Shown: in pieces, positions 24,187-35,448 of the stretch
How positions within the stretch are numbered: position 1 is the stretch's first letter
Layout: every line of letters begins with the position of its first letter
Assembly: GCA_949152475.1 (NCBI GenBank)
Contig: OX424560.1
Location: forward strand, 4,836,001 to 4,900,000
Direction of reading: 5' to 3'
From: Terebella lapidaria
Lineage: Eukaryota; Annelida; Polychaeta; Terebellida; Terebellidae
DNA: 64,000 nt
The notes under the pieces: model-generated
Database searches by the model: none
The model's input: only the letters and a program-made list of their open reading frames with translations
What the model was told of the DNA's origin: nothing
Program-made: the position numbers and the translations under genes

Positions 24187-26531
24187 GTGTCTGAGTTATA
24201 CCAGAGTTATATATGAAACATGTTAAACATATTAAAGTCAGAAAGCATTAGAAGTCACACAATCAAAGTCAATAAACATTAGTTTGTCACACACATAAGT
24301 GTCACACACATGCTGTTGCGTATCAGTATACAGACAAGTCATAGTAGCCTAAAGCCTACAAATTTGTACTCACTATCGAGATTCTCTCATGCTCGACCAG
24401 ACTGAGTAGGTGTGTGCTCGTGGTATTATAGTGGTGTTAGTTCAGTGGTTATATGTCAAAAACATCAAGCGGGAACATAATACAACTACCATTTTGCCCT
24501 AAATCAATAACACCAATTTCAGGAAATCTGATGTAACAAGTACTCGAGTTTGAGTCTAACAAAAGTTCCAGCTATAGTACTATACGATTTTTCCATATAA
24601 GCTCTAACACTGTCAGTCTCATTCATTATCAGTACACTCAGGCGTGTCCGACAATACAATGTACTGTGTACCCTGGATAAGGAACTATCCGTATTTCGCT
24701 AATACATATTTACTTTATGATCCGATAAGCCACATTTTGCTATTATAGAGTTGAGAAACCATTTTGTATGTGAGAATAATAATTACATGCATACACATGA
24801 AACAAATAGCTAAACATGGCAGTATTCTGTGTCAAATATCAGTGGGCGATTGGACATATAAAAGTACCATGTCTTCATATGGTAGTCAAATACATACACC
24901 GATGAATGGTTATTCTTGCGTGTATACATGCATACATACACTGCCACATGTCACACACACTATAAGAGAACAGTTTACATTTTAACATTATCAACAATTT
25001 TCTTGATAAACTTGACATAACTATCACTAGCACTACAAGTGCTTAGATTTTGTACATGCTAGTCATCTACATAATATCTGTACCAAACAAAAATAGATGG
25101 ATTATGAGTACATGTATTGTGTAAATATAAATGAAATAATGGTCTATGCCATAACAATTTATCATGCGTCCTTGACTTGTTTAGTCTACATGTATATATG
25201 TCATTCTCGGATATTCATATACATGTACATATTATTTATATTCACATTATCAACAGTATAGCCTAGATAATGAGATGTACATGTTGCCTCATGCCCGGCA
25301 TCTTCAAATATATATTAGTACACCCATGCATACACCTATAGACACACTCACCCACACCCACACACCTCCACACACAACACACCTAGACATCAAAAGACAA
25401 CATTATTTACAATATTGACAGTACAGCCTACAGTATAGGCTAGACAATAGCATGACCATATGCATCTCATGTTATTGTTTGGCATCTTCAATATATACTT
25501 ATTATTGCAAGAGACACAGGATACACACACACAGACACCTACAATCACACAGACACACATACAACATTATTTACATTATTAACAGTACAGTCTATAGTAT
25601 AGGCTAAACAATGCCATGAACATGTGCATCTCATATTTGGCATCTTCAATATACTTATTATTGCAAGAGACAATTTACACACACACAGACACACACAGAA
25701 CATACACAGAACACATACAGACACACACACACACCCGTACAACATTATTTACAATATTAACAGTACAGTCTACATTATAGCTAAACAATGCCATGAACAT
25801 GTGCATCTCATATTTGGCATCTTCAATATATAGGCCTACATATCATTGCAAGATAGACAAAGTACACACACACAAACACACATTCATATCCAGACAACAT
25901 TACTTACATTACTGTAACAGTACAGTCCACAGACAGTATATGCTAGACAGTGGCATGGAGATATGTTTGGCATTTTCAATTACTCATACACATATTGCAA
26001 AAAAGACAGGACCCCCACACAGCCAACATTATTCACATTATCAACAGTACAGTCTACATATACCAGTACTAGTAGTACAGCCTATGAAATACAATGTACA
26101 TAATATGTGCCTCATACTTGGCATTCCCAAATATTTATAAGAGAATGAAATTCAGAGAGAAAAATAGTATACAGCACAGCCTAGACATGTATATATATGT
26201 GCCTGTTATCATGATAATTGTTAAGTATTTATATACCTATTAATTATTCATATTCACATTATCAGTGGCCTTGACATTTACATGTATGCCATATATCCGA
26301 CATCTTCAAATATTCATACATCCATTGATTTAGGAGAAAAATAACACATTATTCACATTCTCAGCAGTACACCTTGAGTATAGAGTACACTATGAAACTG
26401 TGAATTCAAATAGAAGGAGTGAAGTTGTACAAATTCAGAGATAACTGAATGTTATCTGTACATGACACTGAATGTTATTTGTATATGCATGGACTGACAG
26501 TAGCCATCTATGTTCACCTGTTTGCAGTTTC
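23919..26531 (-). other. 2.6 kb inter-ORF region of the LINE
   Basis: Apart from the small ORF at 23887-24186 and a tandem array at about 25235-26400 I see nothing coding. It is AT-rich with many CATACA/TGTATG words. L1-like elements usually have tens to hundreds of bases here, so this length is odd and suggests a later insertion or an expanded regulatory spacer. Confidence 0.5.
25235..26400. repeat. Tandem array (unit about 130-180 bp) with CA-rich spacers inside the LINE
   Basis: Seven or eight diverged copies of a unit that begins CATTATTTACA-TATT-ACAGTACAG and continues with GGCTA-ACAATGCCATGAACATG, CATATTTGGCATCTTCAATA and ATTGCAAGA. Most copies are followed by an ACACAC-rich tract of variable length. 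Copy starts are near 25243, 25401, 25564, 25742, 25898, 26026, 26245 and 26350. Confidence 0.75.
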
Positions 26532-27884
26532 TCAGGGGGCTGGATTTTGGGACTTTAGGATCGAATCTCTGAGACCCATGAGCAGTTCTCCAAGTTTGTT
26601 GTTTCCTTTCCATCGCGACGGATCGGCGAAACCATCACTGTAGAGGGCACTGCCAGTTCCCCAGAACAAGTCGTTTGGCGAGGCTTCTGCAATAGTGTTT
26701 TTGCCAGTGTTCAGCAAGAATTGCCGTAGATCAGCGTTTTGATGAAATTTCGCTTCAATTCCTCGCTTCATGACATCGGGAGCAGTCTGGTTCCACTTTC
26801 CACGGTCAGCAATCTTGATGCGATTGGAGATCATCTTTTGTGTTGCAGGGTCATCAGATGCTAGAATTTCCGCGGCTGCTGCCGAGTCATGGGCATACAG
26901 TGCCATCTGATGGGTGTAGAACTGTTCGCTGCAGTTGTATTGAATTCCGCTCACTGACAAGGTGCAGAGGTGATGGTTCGAAAGCGGAGAGTGTGTACTG
27001 TAGAAACAGGTCACGTTGTTCACTGTCGGGGTCGATATGAGGCATGGTTTCAGATCTGTTGGAAGTGATGCCAGAGTTTTTGTTGTATACGAAGTGTTGT
27101 TAATAATCAATTTGTCCTCTTTCAGGTAGCTGTGGTCCTTGTACAGGGGCATTGATTTTGCAGCGTTCATAATTGGCACCAGTAACCTTCTGCGTCTTTT
27201 CATTTCCTGAGGGAAGTTCTGTGTGATGAACACATTAGCAACGTCACCAGTCAGCTTGGGTCCGGCCGTGCTGTCTTGACGTCCTGGGCGGGCTTCCCAC
27301 ACCTTCTGTTTGTCGGAGCTTCTCATAAAACTCACTATCATGGAGCGTGGACGTGAAAGCTTTGAAACCCGCTTAGGACCAATTCTGTGTATCCTATCGA
27401 AATCAATCACATCTGGATCAATTTTCAAGTGTGTGCGTAAGAAATTATGGACACACTTTTCAGATTTTTCCTCCGTCTCCCAAGCGTCTTCTTTTAGTCC
27501 GTGTATAACCAGTTGTTTTCTACGGGAATACGATTCCAGATACAGAACTCTGTCGCTTATCTGCTCTTTCTGCTGTGACAATTGTGCCGTTTTCAGTTTC
27601 AAATCTCGATTTTCACGTTTAAGCTCCTGTAATTGACTCTCTTGTGCTCTCGACGTAATCATCAAGTCATTCAACCTATTTTTAAGATCTTCTTTCACAT
27701 CTGTTATCTGGACTTCCAAACCTTTAAACACCGTTTTGGCCCAGCTGGGTGTATCCGGTGGGAAGATAATTTCATGTTTGGCCATTTTATTGGAAATATT
27801 TTCCAGCGGTGAGACTTGTGAGCGGTTTGGTTTACCTGTACGAGCGGCAAGTGGTGTTGTCTGTATGTCCGCTACCTCTCCCAT
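26532..27884 (-). CDS. LINE ORF1 protein fused to a C-terminal NADAR (YbiA-like) domain, 450 aa
   Basis: A single uninterrupted frame. Residues about 55-118 form a heptad-rich coiled coil. About 118-200 is the RRM-like L1 ORF1 region (LESYSRRKQLVIHGLKED, FDRIHRIGP, RPRSMIVSF). About 210-270 is the C-terminal RNA-binding region (FITQNFPQEMKRRRRLL, LYKDHSYLKEDKLIINN). Residues about 292-443 then read as a complete NADAR domain: CFYSTHSPLSNHH, CSEQFYTHQMALYA, ATQKMISNRI, KWNQTAPDVM, KFHQNADLRQFLLNTG, IAEASPNDLFWGTG and GNNKLGELLMGLRD. NADAR proteins such as YbiA and the bacterial DarT partners act on ADP-ribose or ribose-linked N-glycosides. Inferred role: ORF1p binds LINE RNA while the NADAR domain removes ADP-ribose from nucleic acid or protein. 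All the conserved NADAR blocks are present in order. Confidence 0.85.
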   Translation of the reverse strand: MGEVADIQTTPLAARTGKPNRSQVSPLENISNKMAKHEIIFPPDTPSWAKTVFKGLEVQITDVKEDLKNRLNDLMITSRAQESQLQELKRENRDLKLKTAQLSQQKEQISDRVLYLESYSRRKQLVIHGLKEDAWETEEKSEKCVHNFLRTHLKIDPDVIDFDRIHRIGPKRVSKLSRPRSMIVSFMRSSDKQKVWEARPGRQDSTAGPKLTGDVANVFITQNFPQEMKRRRRLLVPIMNAAKSMPLYKDHSYLKEDKLIINNTSYTTKTLASLPTDLKPCLISTPTVNNVTCFYSTHSPLSNHHLCTLSVSGIQYNCSEQFYTHQMALYAHDSAAAAEILASDDPATQKMISNRIKIADRGKWNQTAPDVMKRGIEAKFHQNADLRQFLLNTGKNTIAEASPNDLFWGTGSALYSDGFADPSRWKGNNKLGELLMGLRDSILKSQNPAP

Positions 27885-28200
27885 GAGGGACTAGCGCCGT
27901 GTTTACTATGCTTCGCTTGGGCGACTTCACCAGTGTTCACTGACCTGTTGTATGAATGCCGAGTCACCAACGGGTGAGCCAATATGGCGTCGCCTGTATT
28001 GTATTCATGGGTTGAAATATCTTGTGTGATATGACGATATTCCTTGTTTTGTGACATTAAATCCCAATTTGTTTTGTGTCCATAGTATCTCAACTCCTTC
28101 ACATTGCACTTATTTGACACGGACACGCATATTTTTCCACATTTTCACGGTAAATTGAGCGAGCGAAAATTTATGCCATTGCAACTTTCTTGACGCAAAG
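27885..28200 (-). other. 5' region of the LINE upstream of ORF1
   Basis: Presumed 5' UTR and internal promoter. An 84-codon open frame (28126-27872) overlaps the ORF1 start but has no recognisable domain. The exact 5' end is unclear; host-element sequence resumes by about 28225. Confidence 0.4.
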
Positions 28201-28528
28201 TAGGCTGGTTGTTGATCTGTCCTTAAACATTAACACTTTAAAGCAGCCCGATCTTCAATATTTTTGCCATTTTATAGGAAATAGACCTGTTGCCTTGGAA
28301 ACGAGCCCTACCTTGAGGGCGGTGGTATCAGCATGTCTATTTCATATATTATGTTCATCTATGACAAAGTTGGTAACCACCATTAAACACCTTTAAAAAT
28401 TAAACACTTTCAAACAGAATGAACCTCGTGAATATTGCCATTTTCGAGTGACTGTGTGTCAAAAAAGTAACACTGGAATAGCACCTCTTCAACAGAAAAA
28501 AAACATTAAATGGATAAATTGGGTAGTT

Positions 28529-28817
28529 GTGGTACCATAATCCACGATTCAAGGCTGTTCGTGGTACCTTAATCAACCTCACGCGGTACCATAATCAAGC
28601 CGATTTCTTCTCCCTCAAATTACTCGCGACTGCCAGTATAACATCTCTTGTAACTTATCCACAGTGTATATGATGCGACTCCCTCTCAGAAACCAAACAA
28701 ATATACTCGCATTTCTAATGTATATGCTAGAAATCGCCGATGAAAGGTCGAAGCATAACCTACCTCCCGCCATCTTTGATTAAGGTACCGCGCGGTACCT
28801 TAATCTGTGTAAGCACT
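28529..28817 (-). repeat. Right terminal inverted repeat of the composite element
   Basis: Inverted partner of 18323-18613, with the same outer palindrome (28778-28805), YY1-like motif and long shared core around 28600-28680. It carries three further GATTA-GGTACC motifs. Confidence 0.85.
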
Positions 28818-30600
28818 GTGAAACTCAGGCTAAGTCACTGCCGGAGTGGTGAAAGCAACATAAGTCAACATGACCAAAATCAGAGATAACTATGCCTCTG
28901 TGGGATTCGTGGAAATAGGACTGCTAATATTGTGGCAATACCTTGATTTGTTTCATTTATCAGATCTTGAAATTTGACATCATGTTGTACAATCGTGAAT
29001 ATATCATTATTAAAGTGGTGTTTAGGTATGTCTGTTTTTTCTCTCCAAATTCAACGTTCACTACATTTGAATACTAATTGAGAGTATTCCAGCTGACTTC
29101 AAAGATGGCTAGTATAATCTTACTATATGTTCCTGCGAAGTATCTAGAGTATCCCACGAGTCCCTACTCAGAAAGACTCAAATTCGAGTTCTTTCGATCA
29201 TTATCAAACTTCCAAACAATCCTCGATATGACATTGTGCATCTGAGAACAGATATTTTTCATTTGAGTATATACTGCGAAATGGATAATTTTTTGCCATT
29301 TTCATTAGAACCATTTTTGATAAAAAAAAAACTAGAGAAAGAAAGACGAGACAGATAAATTACACATTAGGGAATTTTACCTAAATTTACAAAAATTTTG
29401 AAAACTTCGCTTCACGACGTAAAATGTTGGAGCTGGTAACCCACATTTTGTATATCGTCGGTTGGGTGAATTTACAAAATTTCAATGAAAGATATCTCCT
29501 CGTTTTCATAAAAAAAAAAATGGCCAGTGGGAACAGCTAAAAATATGATCCAAAATTCTGGAAGATATCGGAGGAAATTCACATAAATTTTTGGCCTTTC
29601 GGAGTCGGTCTCCCATTACATTACATCCTGCCTTAAGATATTGATTTACGGTATATGATAGATTGGTAGATTTGGAGACCAGTGTTCACAATCGAGCTCT
29701 CTAATGGTTGTCTTCAAAAAAATTTAACGTGAATGAGCACAATTGCTTTGCTCTGAGTTTCAATCATACTGAATGCACTGACTGCGGACCCAGTAAAAAT
29801 GGCCACACAACAGTATTATGGCCGCGTCTTCCTAGCAGTCATTGTTATATCAGCGACGGTAATTGCGATAGGACCTACTGCACAGTTACAAGCGTAACAT
29901 TCACAACCATTCTAATTTTCTCCATAATATACCATTTAAAACACACACGATGTACGCATCAAACCCGATGTAAATGGTAGGTAGACGTTGAGAATATAAA
30001 TCCACGTTCAAAATGATAAACAGTCCAAGTATTCTGTTGTCGATTGTAATCTACAGTAACTAAAGCCTACGTCAGATATGTGGCGAGCCACCGGTGTAAG
30101 GCAAACGATCGGATTTCGACACCGTATTCAATCGGTTTCCCGCCATTGATCGACAAGCTCCCGAACAGAAACAGTCCGCTTTTGTCCCGTCGTCTGCTAC
30201 GATTTTTAGTCTATTTGCTTAAGGCTTCTAGCATTAAATGGATTGGCATATCTCCCTGTTAGAGGCTAGGTGCGAGCACCCGCTACTCCCCCACACCCTC
30301 CCGGCTCATACCCATCTCCAGCTACTGGTGACAAATCAATGCCGTCTCCATGCATTCACAGTCTCACCAAACATATAGGCGAGTAAATATACAGACACAT
30401 TTAATTGGCCAGTCGCAACGATGATTACTGGGTGTGAAAGTGCCAAATCACTGTCATTTAATATTTATAATTCAGCAAATATTACGTGGCGCAAATCCAA
30501 AAGTGCAGGACGGAACGTAAATAATAATTTTGCTGATGGATTTGTTGAAAAAAAAACCGACATAGATCATACCATCCAGTCACATACACGAGTGTTGTTG
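28818..30600. other. Intergenic region, no gene seen
   Basis: It begins with the resumed minisatellite (28818-28880) and then runs as AT-rich DNA with several A10-12 tracts. Short ORFs at 29708-29980, 30080-30262 and 30421-30606 show no domain or coding bias. Confidence 0.5.
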
Positions 30601-30629
30601 CTATAATCAGTGTTAGATTAGCCATTAAG

Positions 30630-30698
30630 CCCATAGCACTGCATGCCGGGATAGATTTGGAATATGTCGCGAAAACTGCGTTGGATGTTTGAAATCAG
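30630..30698 (+). other. Probable non-coding first exon of the Death-domain gene
   Basis: Sequence around GCATGCCGGGATAG ends in a strong donor, ATCAG|GTGAGT, at 30698/30699. It can splice to an acceptor (TTTCAG, 30992, or AACAG, 30999) just before the start codon at 31006. It contains two short upstream ATG frames; in the spliced leader the longer one would stop immediately after the junction, which could dampen translation. Confidence 0.4.
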
Positions 30699-31005
30699 GT
30701 GAGTTGATACATGTATTTACTGGATCGAGTTATGAAACTCTGAATGTATATCATTTTGTATACAAACGCTAGAAAAGATAAACAGTAGACTACTATATAA
30801 TCATTCCACTCGGCAATGGACCCAGTTCGACTCGGTATTGATAATCATAATGACACAGTATACATCCATTATCATTTGATTTACATGTAAATAACATACT
30901 GTTCACCGAAACGTTTCTCATACGGAAACATTTGATTTAAATCAAAGCATCTCTCTAACATCACCCCCACTGTGACATGCGATAGTATTTCAGCTAACAG
31001 CTAAG

Positions 31006-34000
31006 ATGTCGAAGACGGGGTTGGCTTTCCACCGCAAGAACCAAAGCCTGATTGACCTCCAGAAGGAGAGGCCCAAGTCCATAGCTGCAGTCAGACAGGT
31101 CAGATGTCGCTGGGATTCAATCGTTGTGTACATCATTTAGATTTGCTTGAATTGAAGTATCAATGAAGAGAAAATCTTATATATGTGGTGTGGTTCAAAC
31201 GGATTCATGCCGACCTACTGATACACGATGAGTGAAAGTCGATTTCTACAAAGGATGTTCTGACCAGAATCGGTTCAGTAGGATATGCTACTGGGTGGTT
31301 TGATTTCAGTCTACTGTAATCTACTGGACTCTCTTTCATTACGTTAGCTCCTGCCATTTTTAGACATTCAAAAGATATCTTATGAATAGCTATAGGTGGA
31401 CCTACATATAATAGAGCCAAACCTTATAGTCGTTTATTTGTGATGCAGGTCCAATGACCATTCATTTGCTTGAATTGCTTCCCAGGCACTGCGTCAAGCG
31501 GCAGATCATGTGACCCACAAACTCTCCCACATAGAGCGAGAGTTCTATGTCGGACGCACGTGCGATGACGACATCCGGGCAATTAGACGACACGTCAAGG
31601 CTGTCATGGCAACGTTCGAGGTCTCGTATATCCACGGCGCCTACCAGATACGTGACATATTCAGCCGTTACAACGACCCCACAGAGACGCTCAAGGTTAA
31701 CCCTGATGACGTCATGAAAGTCATGCAATACCACCGGAAGATCGTGCAGTTTGTACCCAGCAAGTTTGATGACGTCATTCACGATATCGAAGAGATCGTT
31801 GGCTACTTAGAGAAGTATTTACTGAGTTATTTACCGAATGGAAAGCGGGATGAGTACTTGGAAACAGCAAACCATTACCAGACCAAGCGACTTGAACTCA
31901 AAGACGCCATTTTATCGCATTTACGCAATATTTCCTTTATGTCTAAGAAGTACTACGACCGAGGTACACCAGTCAATGTGTTCGGCTTCACGGTAAACGA
32001 GACTGCCAGGAGATGTGACTGCGGAGATCTGCCATTTCTTCTGCTCTTCCCTCAATGTTGTCAAAACACCCACAACGCCATTCAAGGTATTTTTCAGTGG
32101 ATCAAAGCAGACGAACTCTACGCTGGTTTCTTGGAGTGTGACATTTTGGGTCTGGAGGAGAAACGTCAGAAGCAAGAGGTGCGCATGCGCGATGCACAGG
32201 AACTGTATGTTGTGTCCGCACATAAACTGAAGCAGACGAAGAGGGAGATCGCCGATTTGTTGGAAGAGCTGGATAAGCTCAGTAAGCGCGAAAAGGAGAA
32301 CGTTCGCGAAGTGACGCGACTGGAAGAGGCCATCAGAACGATGCAGCTGGACATCGAGATGAGAGAGGATGAGCGATCGAGCATCAAGTTTATCATGGCC
32401 AAATCTCCGGACCTGGACTACTCTAAACAACTAGAGAAAATAGCAGCGCACATCTCGGAACTGCGCTACAAGATACCAGCAACCAACAAGGAAATTCAGC
32501 AAGTGAAGAGCAAAATATCCTTCATATCTGAGAAGCGAGACCTGCTCAGAGAGAAACAAGACCTCGTCGTACAACTGAAAGGCGATGTCGCAGGCCTCAA
32601 GGGTGACGCCAGGTGCCAAACTGCAGAACACAAGCGAATCGCGGACTGTTTGGAACTACTGAAGTACATTCACTTGCAGAAGACGAGTCCAGCATCTACC
32701 AAGAACATCTACCACCAGATGCCGCCTCGGGTGCGCCTGGAGCCCCAGCGGCGAGGGGCTATCGGGGAGACCACGAAGCGAGGGCCACAGAGGGCTGGTC
32801 TTGGAGCCAGGGAGGGCCGAGGGGAGCTGAAGGCAGTCAGGCGAGGGTCCGGGGGCTCGTCCTGGAGAGCACGAGGAACCAAACGGCGAAGAGGTGAGTA
32901 GTAGCATATGATTGTTTATATAGAATGTGTATCATTATATAACTGGATCCACATCTTCACACCATTTAATCGAATTATTGCTTATGTCTGATCAGTATCT
33001 GAGAAAAGGTGACTGCTTTCAGGATATATGATAATTGTTTTCAGCATAGTTCATCAGGTTTGAACATGTAGTTGGTATTTGTGGTATTGGTTATATAAGA
33101 CAGTAACATGATAACATCAGTGACTATATTGTCACCATAACATTAACAATGACTAGATATGTTTTGCATACTAAGCCAAATCATAATGAATATAGCAATT
33201 CCCCATATTTGCTTCAATGTCTGAGGTTCATGTGATTCACGCTGGTTTGCTATCAATGTAGCATGTCCTTCGCCAAATGTGATATCCTCCTTCATGCATT
33301 ACTCAGTTCATGGGTTTGTTTCCGATTGCCAAATTGTTTTAATTGGTTTCTAGGCAGTTAATATTCCACTACTTATACCGTGTAAACAACTAAGTTACAT
33401 ATCGCATGTCCCCAAATGCCACAGTTTGTCCCTGGATTAGAATGTTCTGGGCTTTCTACTTTCTTCATCATAATCTCATGCCATATAGGTAATATGTGGA
33501 TATATATTCCAGTATATAAATATCAATACAAAATGTATATTCGTTCTGTAATCCTTCCCAAATTTCAAATGACCTTACTTAACTGAATCACGTCTACATG
33601 ACGAGTAGTAAACAAGTCATGAAAACAACAGAAGAGTACAGACCAAAACACTCGAGAAAGTCTTGCCAACATAACATGAGTTAGCTGTGTGTGGATTGAA
33701 TGCCTCGGGTTTCTCTCTTCACACTTCTCCAAGAATGTGTTGAATGGTCGTCCGGGCCAGTGATTGATCTGTAGCTGTGAGAGATCGATGACGATAACCA
33801 AGACATCGATACAGTCCATATCCATCAAGGAATAGCAATGATCCGCCAAATGTCTAGGGTATCTGAACGACCGTAGTTGAAGGGACTTGGTGGCAAAGGC
33901 AAATACTTCTTTGGCGATGCATTCTATTGACATTCTAATAACCTATAGTTGTCACGGGTGACATGGATACTGTTATCGGTGCTTTCTTTTCCCATTTATT

Positions 34001-34871
34001 GAGTGGTATATTGCATACACTGTTAGATGGTTATAGCTCGAAGTGGTATACCTATTGTTTTTCAGCCATTTGTTTGATCATGACAGGGGTCAGGTTTCTG
34101 ATATGCAGAAATCAAGCTATTTTTAGTGTAAGGATAAGAAACCTGATTCATACACAGAAAATAAACCCATAGAGAAAGAAGACTAAGTCTTAGTATATCA
34201 CTCGGCGTAAAATAACTGTCGGCCATGTTTTGGTGACAATCGCTAATTTCACATTCGTCTGTATTGTGATAATGATGTCCTCTCCTATCTATTGCACTCA
34301 TGTGATATCTGTGTTTACAGACAAAACCTTCATGAATGTTCCTTGAATGTTTTAATGTTCTACCTCTTTTGCTTTTGTAGATGACCTTGACAAAGTGTCC
34401 AGTGTCGTTACAAAGCACATCGGAAGTGATTGGTCAACCCTGTACCGGGCTCTCCCGTTCTATCCACCACGTGGTGATAAGACGCTAGATGCTGACGTCA
34501 TAGAAATTACCACGGTGCGCCTGCGCAGTGGCAACCACATCCGGGCAAGGGATTCCCTCACAAAATGGCGGAGAATGCACACAAGAGCAAACGTGGAGGA
34601 CCTTAGGAAAACCCTCGAGTCTATAAATAGACATGACGTCATTGAACACATTGACGAAACGGCTAAAGCGGCCAGCAACAGACATAACAAAGCAAAAGTG
34701 GCGCAAAGATGGCGAAAGTTAAAGACTTACAACATGTTAACGTCCAGACTTGTGTTACCAAAGATTGCTGGTTTGAAACCACAAAGCAAGCAAACTGTTA
34801 GCCTGAGGGCGCTCGCCACAAGTCTACGCCCAGTGAAGCTTCCAAACGTCACGGTCACCGGTGCTGAGTGA
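31006..34871 (+). CDS. Coiled-coil protein with C-terminal Death domain, 3 coding exons, 663 aa
   Basis: Exons 31006-31098, 31486-32893 and 34381-34871; phases are 0 and 1, and both junctions fit. The N-terminal about 250 residues are helical with no family I recognise. They include a Cys-rich patch (ARRCDCGD, then PQCCQ, near 206-223). Residues about 250-335 and 345-400 are coiled coil (EIADLLEELDKLSKREKENV and following heptads), then an Arg/Gly-rich linker. Exon 3 (501-600) is a Death domain: LDKVSSVVTKHIGSDWSTLY, SLTKWRRMHTRANVEDL, RKTLESINRHDVIEHID. Such domains mediate homotypic assembly of signalling complexes. The combination suggests a cytoplasmic adaptor that oligomerises through the coiled coil and recruits Death-domain partners. 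I know no vertebrate equivalent by name. Confidence 0.85.
33577..33953 (-). pseudogene. Orphan coding-looking exon, antisense in the Death-domain gene intron 2
   Basis: An open frame of about 125 codons on the minus strand. It is preceded by a possible acceptor (CAACTATAG before GTTATTAGA) and followed by a possible donor (GTTAA|GTAAGG). The first 80 residues look protein-like, for example MDMDCIDVLVIVIDLSQLQI and NTFLEKCEERNPRHS. I recognise no family with certainty. It could be an exon of a gene nested in the intron, or a processed fragment. Confidence 0.25.
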
Positions 34872-34898
34872 AGGTTTTCACAATCAGTCAAAAATGAA

Positions 34899-34904
34899 AA
34901 TAAA
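34899..34904 (+). terminator. Polyadenylation signal of the Death-domain gene
   Basis: AATAAA 28 bp after the stop codon ending at 34871. It implies a very short 3' UTR and leaves about 500 bp to the convergent hillarin gene. Confidence 0.6.
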
Positions 34905-35448
34905 CGATGTTACTTGCTATATCATAATCCACTGATGAACATCTGTAACGCTGTGTCTGTGTGTGCTCATTTTGTATTTATGCCTACATTCTTTGCAAAA
35001 TCCATGAAACCAGGATTGATCATAAAAATCATGGGTGATATAACATTTTTATTTGGTGAAATTAAGGTAAGACATCAAAATCATATGAATGATTGACACA
35101 AACTGGATATATGTACGTTATTAGATATAATATAATAATATTGGCATGACCCACTTATATAGTAACATAACCGTTCACCTTAGTATGCAGTTTCCATGAT
35201 ACCATATTCCAGCATTGCAGAATATTACCCTGCTAATAAATAATACCTACATCTGTGCAACATCAAAGTGCAATGACTCGAATGCTTCGGACAATCTCGG
35301 TTGACAAATAGCTTACACCACTGACTAACGAATGAAAGGAAGTATCGTATAGCATATTTACATATTGAACCACCTCTGACATGACCCAAGTGATTGGGTT
35401 CTACATAAAACATCGATATAATGTAGTGCACCACAACCACCTCGTGTA
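34905..35448. other. Space between convergent genes
   Basis: AT-rich 3' flanks of the Death-domain gene (plus) and the hillarin-like gene (minus). TTTATT at 35047-35054 could serve as a minus-strand polyadenylation signal for the latter. No gene seen. Confidence 0.4.

Larger units (their letters stand above)
19907..28200 (-). mobile_element. L1/Tx1-type LINE, two ORFs, minus strand, nested in the TIR element
   Basis: On the minus strand the order is a 5' region (to about 28200), ORF1 (27884-26532), a 2.6 kb inter-ORF region, ORF2 (23918-20120, one frameshift), a short 3' UTR and a poly-A tail seen as T27 at 19910-19936. The ORF1 coiled coil with RRM-like domain, the APE endonuclease, the RT with YADD and the poly-A tail place it in the L1/Tx1 group. 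The 5' boundary is approximate. I found no clear target-site duplication. The unusual points are the NADAR domain in ORF1 and the long repeat-filled gap between the ORFs. Confidence 0.85.
18323..28817. mobile_element. 10.5 kb composite DNA transposon with TIRs of about 290 bp, carrying nested LINEs
   Basis: The left end (from AGTGCTTACACAG at 18323) and the reverse complement of the right end (28817) match over about 290 bp at high identity. Each TIR starts with a perfect 28-bp palindrome rich in GGTACC (18335-18362 and 28778-28805), followed by a YY1-like AAGATGGCGG. Further copies of GATTA-GGTACC-type motifs sit subterminally at 18544, 18577 and 18599 on the left, and at about 28529-28590 on the right. 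I could not find a clear target-site duplication or a transposase, so the superfamily is unknown and it is probably non-autonomous. Its interior is mostly younger LINE sequence. Confidence 0.8.

Noticed and set aside
25545..26140. His/Thr-rich frames through CA tracts
   Set aside because: Simple-sequence translation, no gene.
34062..34418. 118-codon minus-strand frame across the start of the last Death-domain exon
   Set aside because: Mostly intron antisense with overlap of a real exon on the other strand.
31700..34645. Four perfect TGACGTCA (CRE) palindromes in the Death-domain gene
   Set aside because: All fall in coding exons where they encode Asp/His/Ala-Asp-Val-Ile/Met; more likely codon coincidence than regulatory sites.
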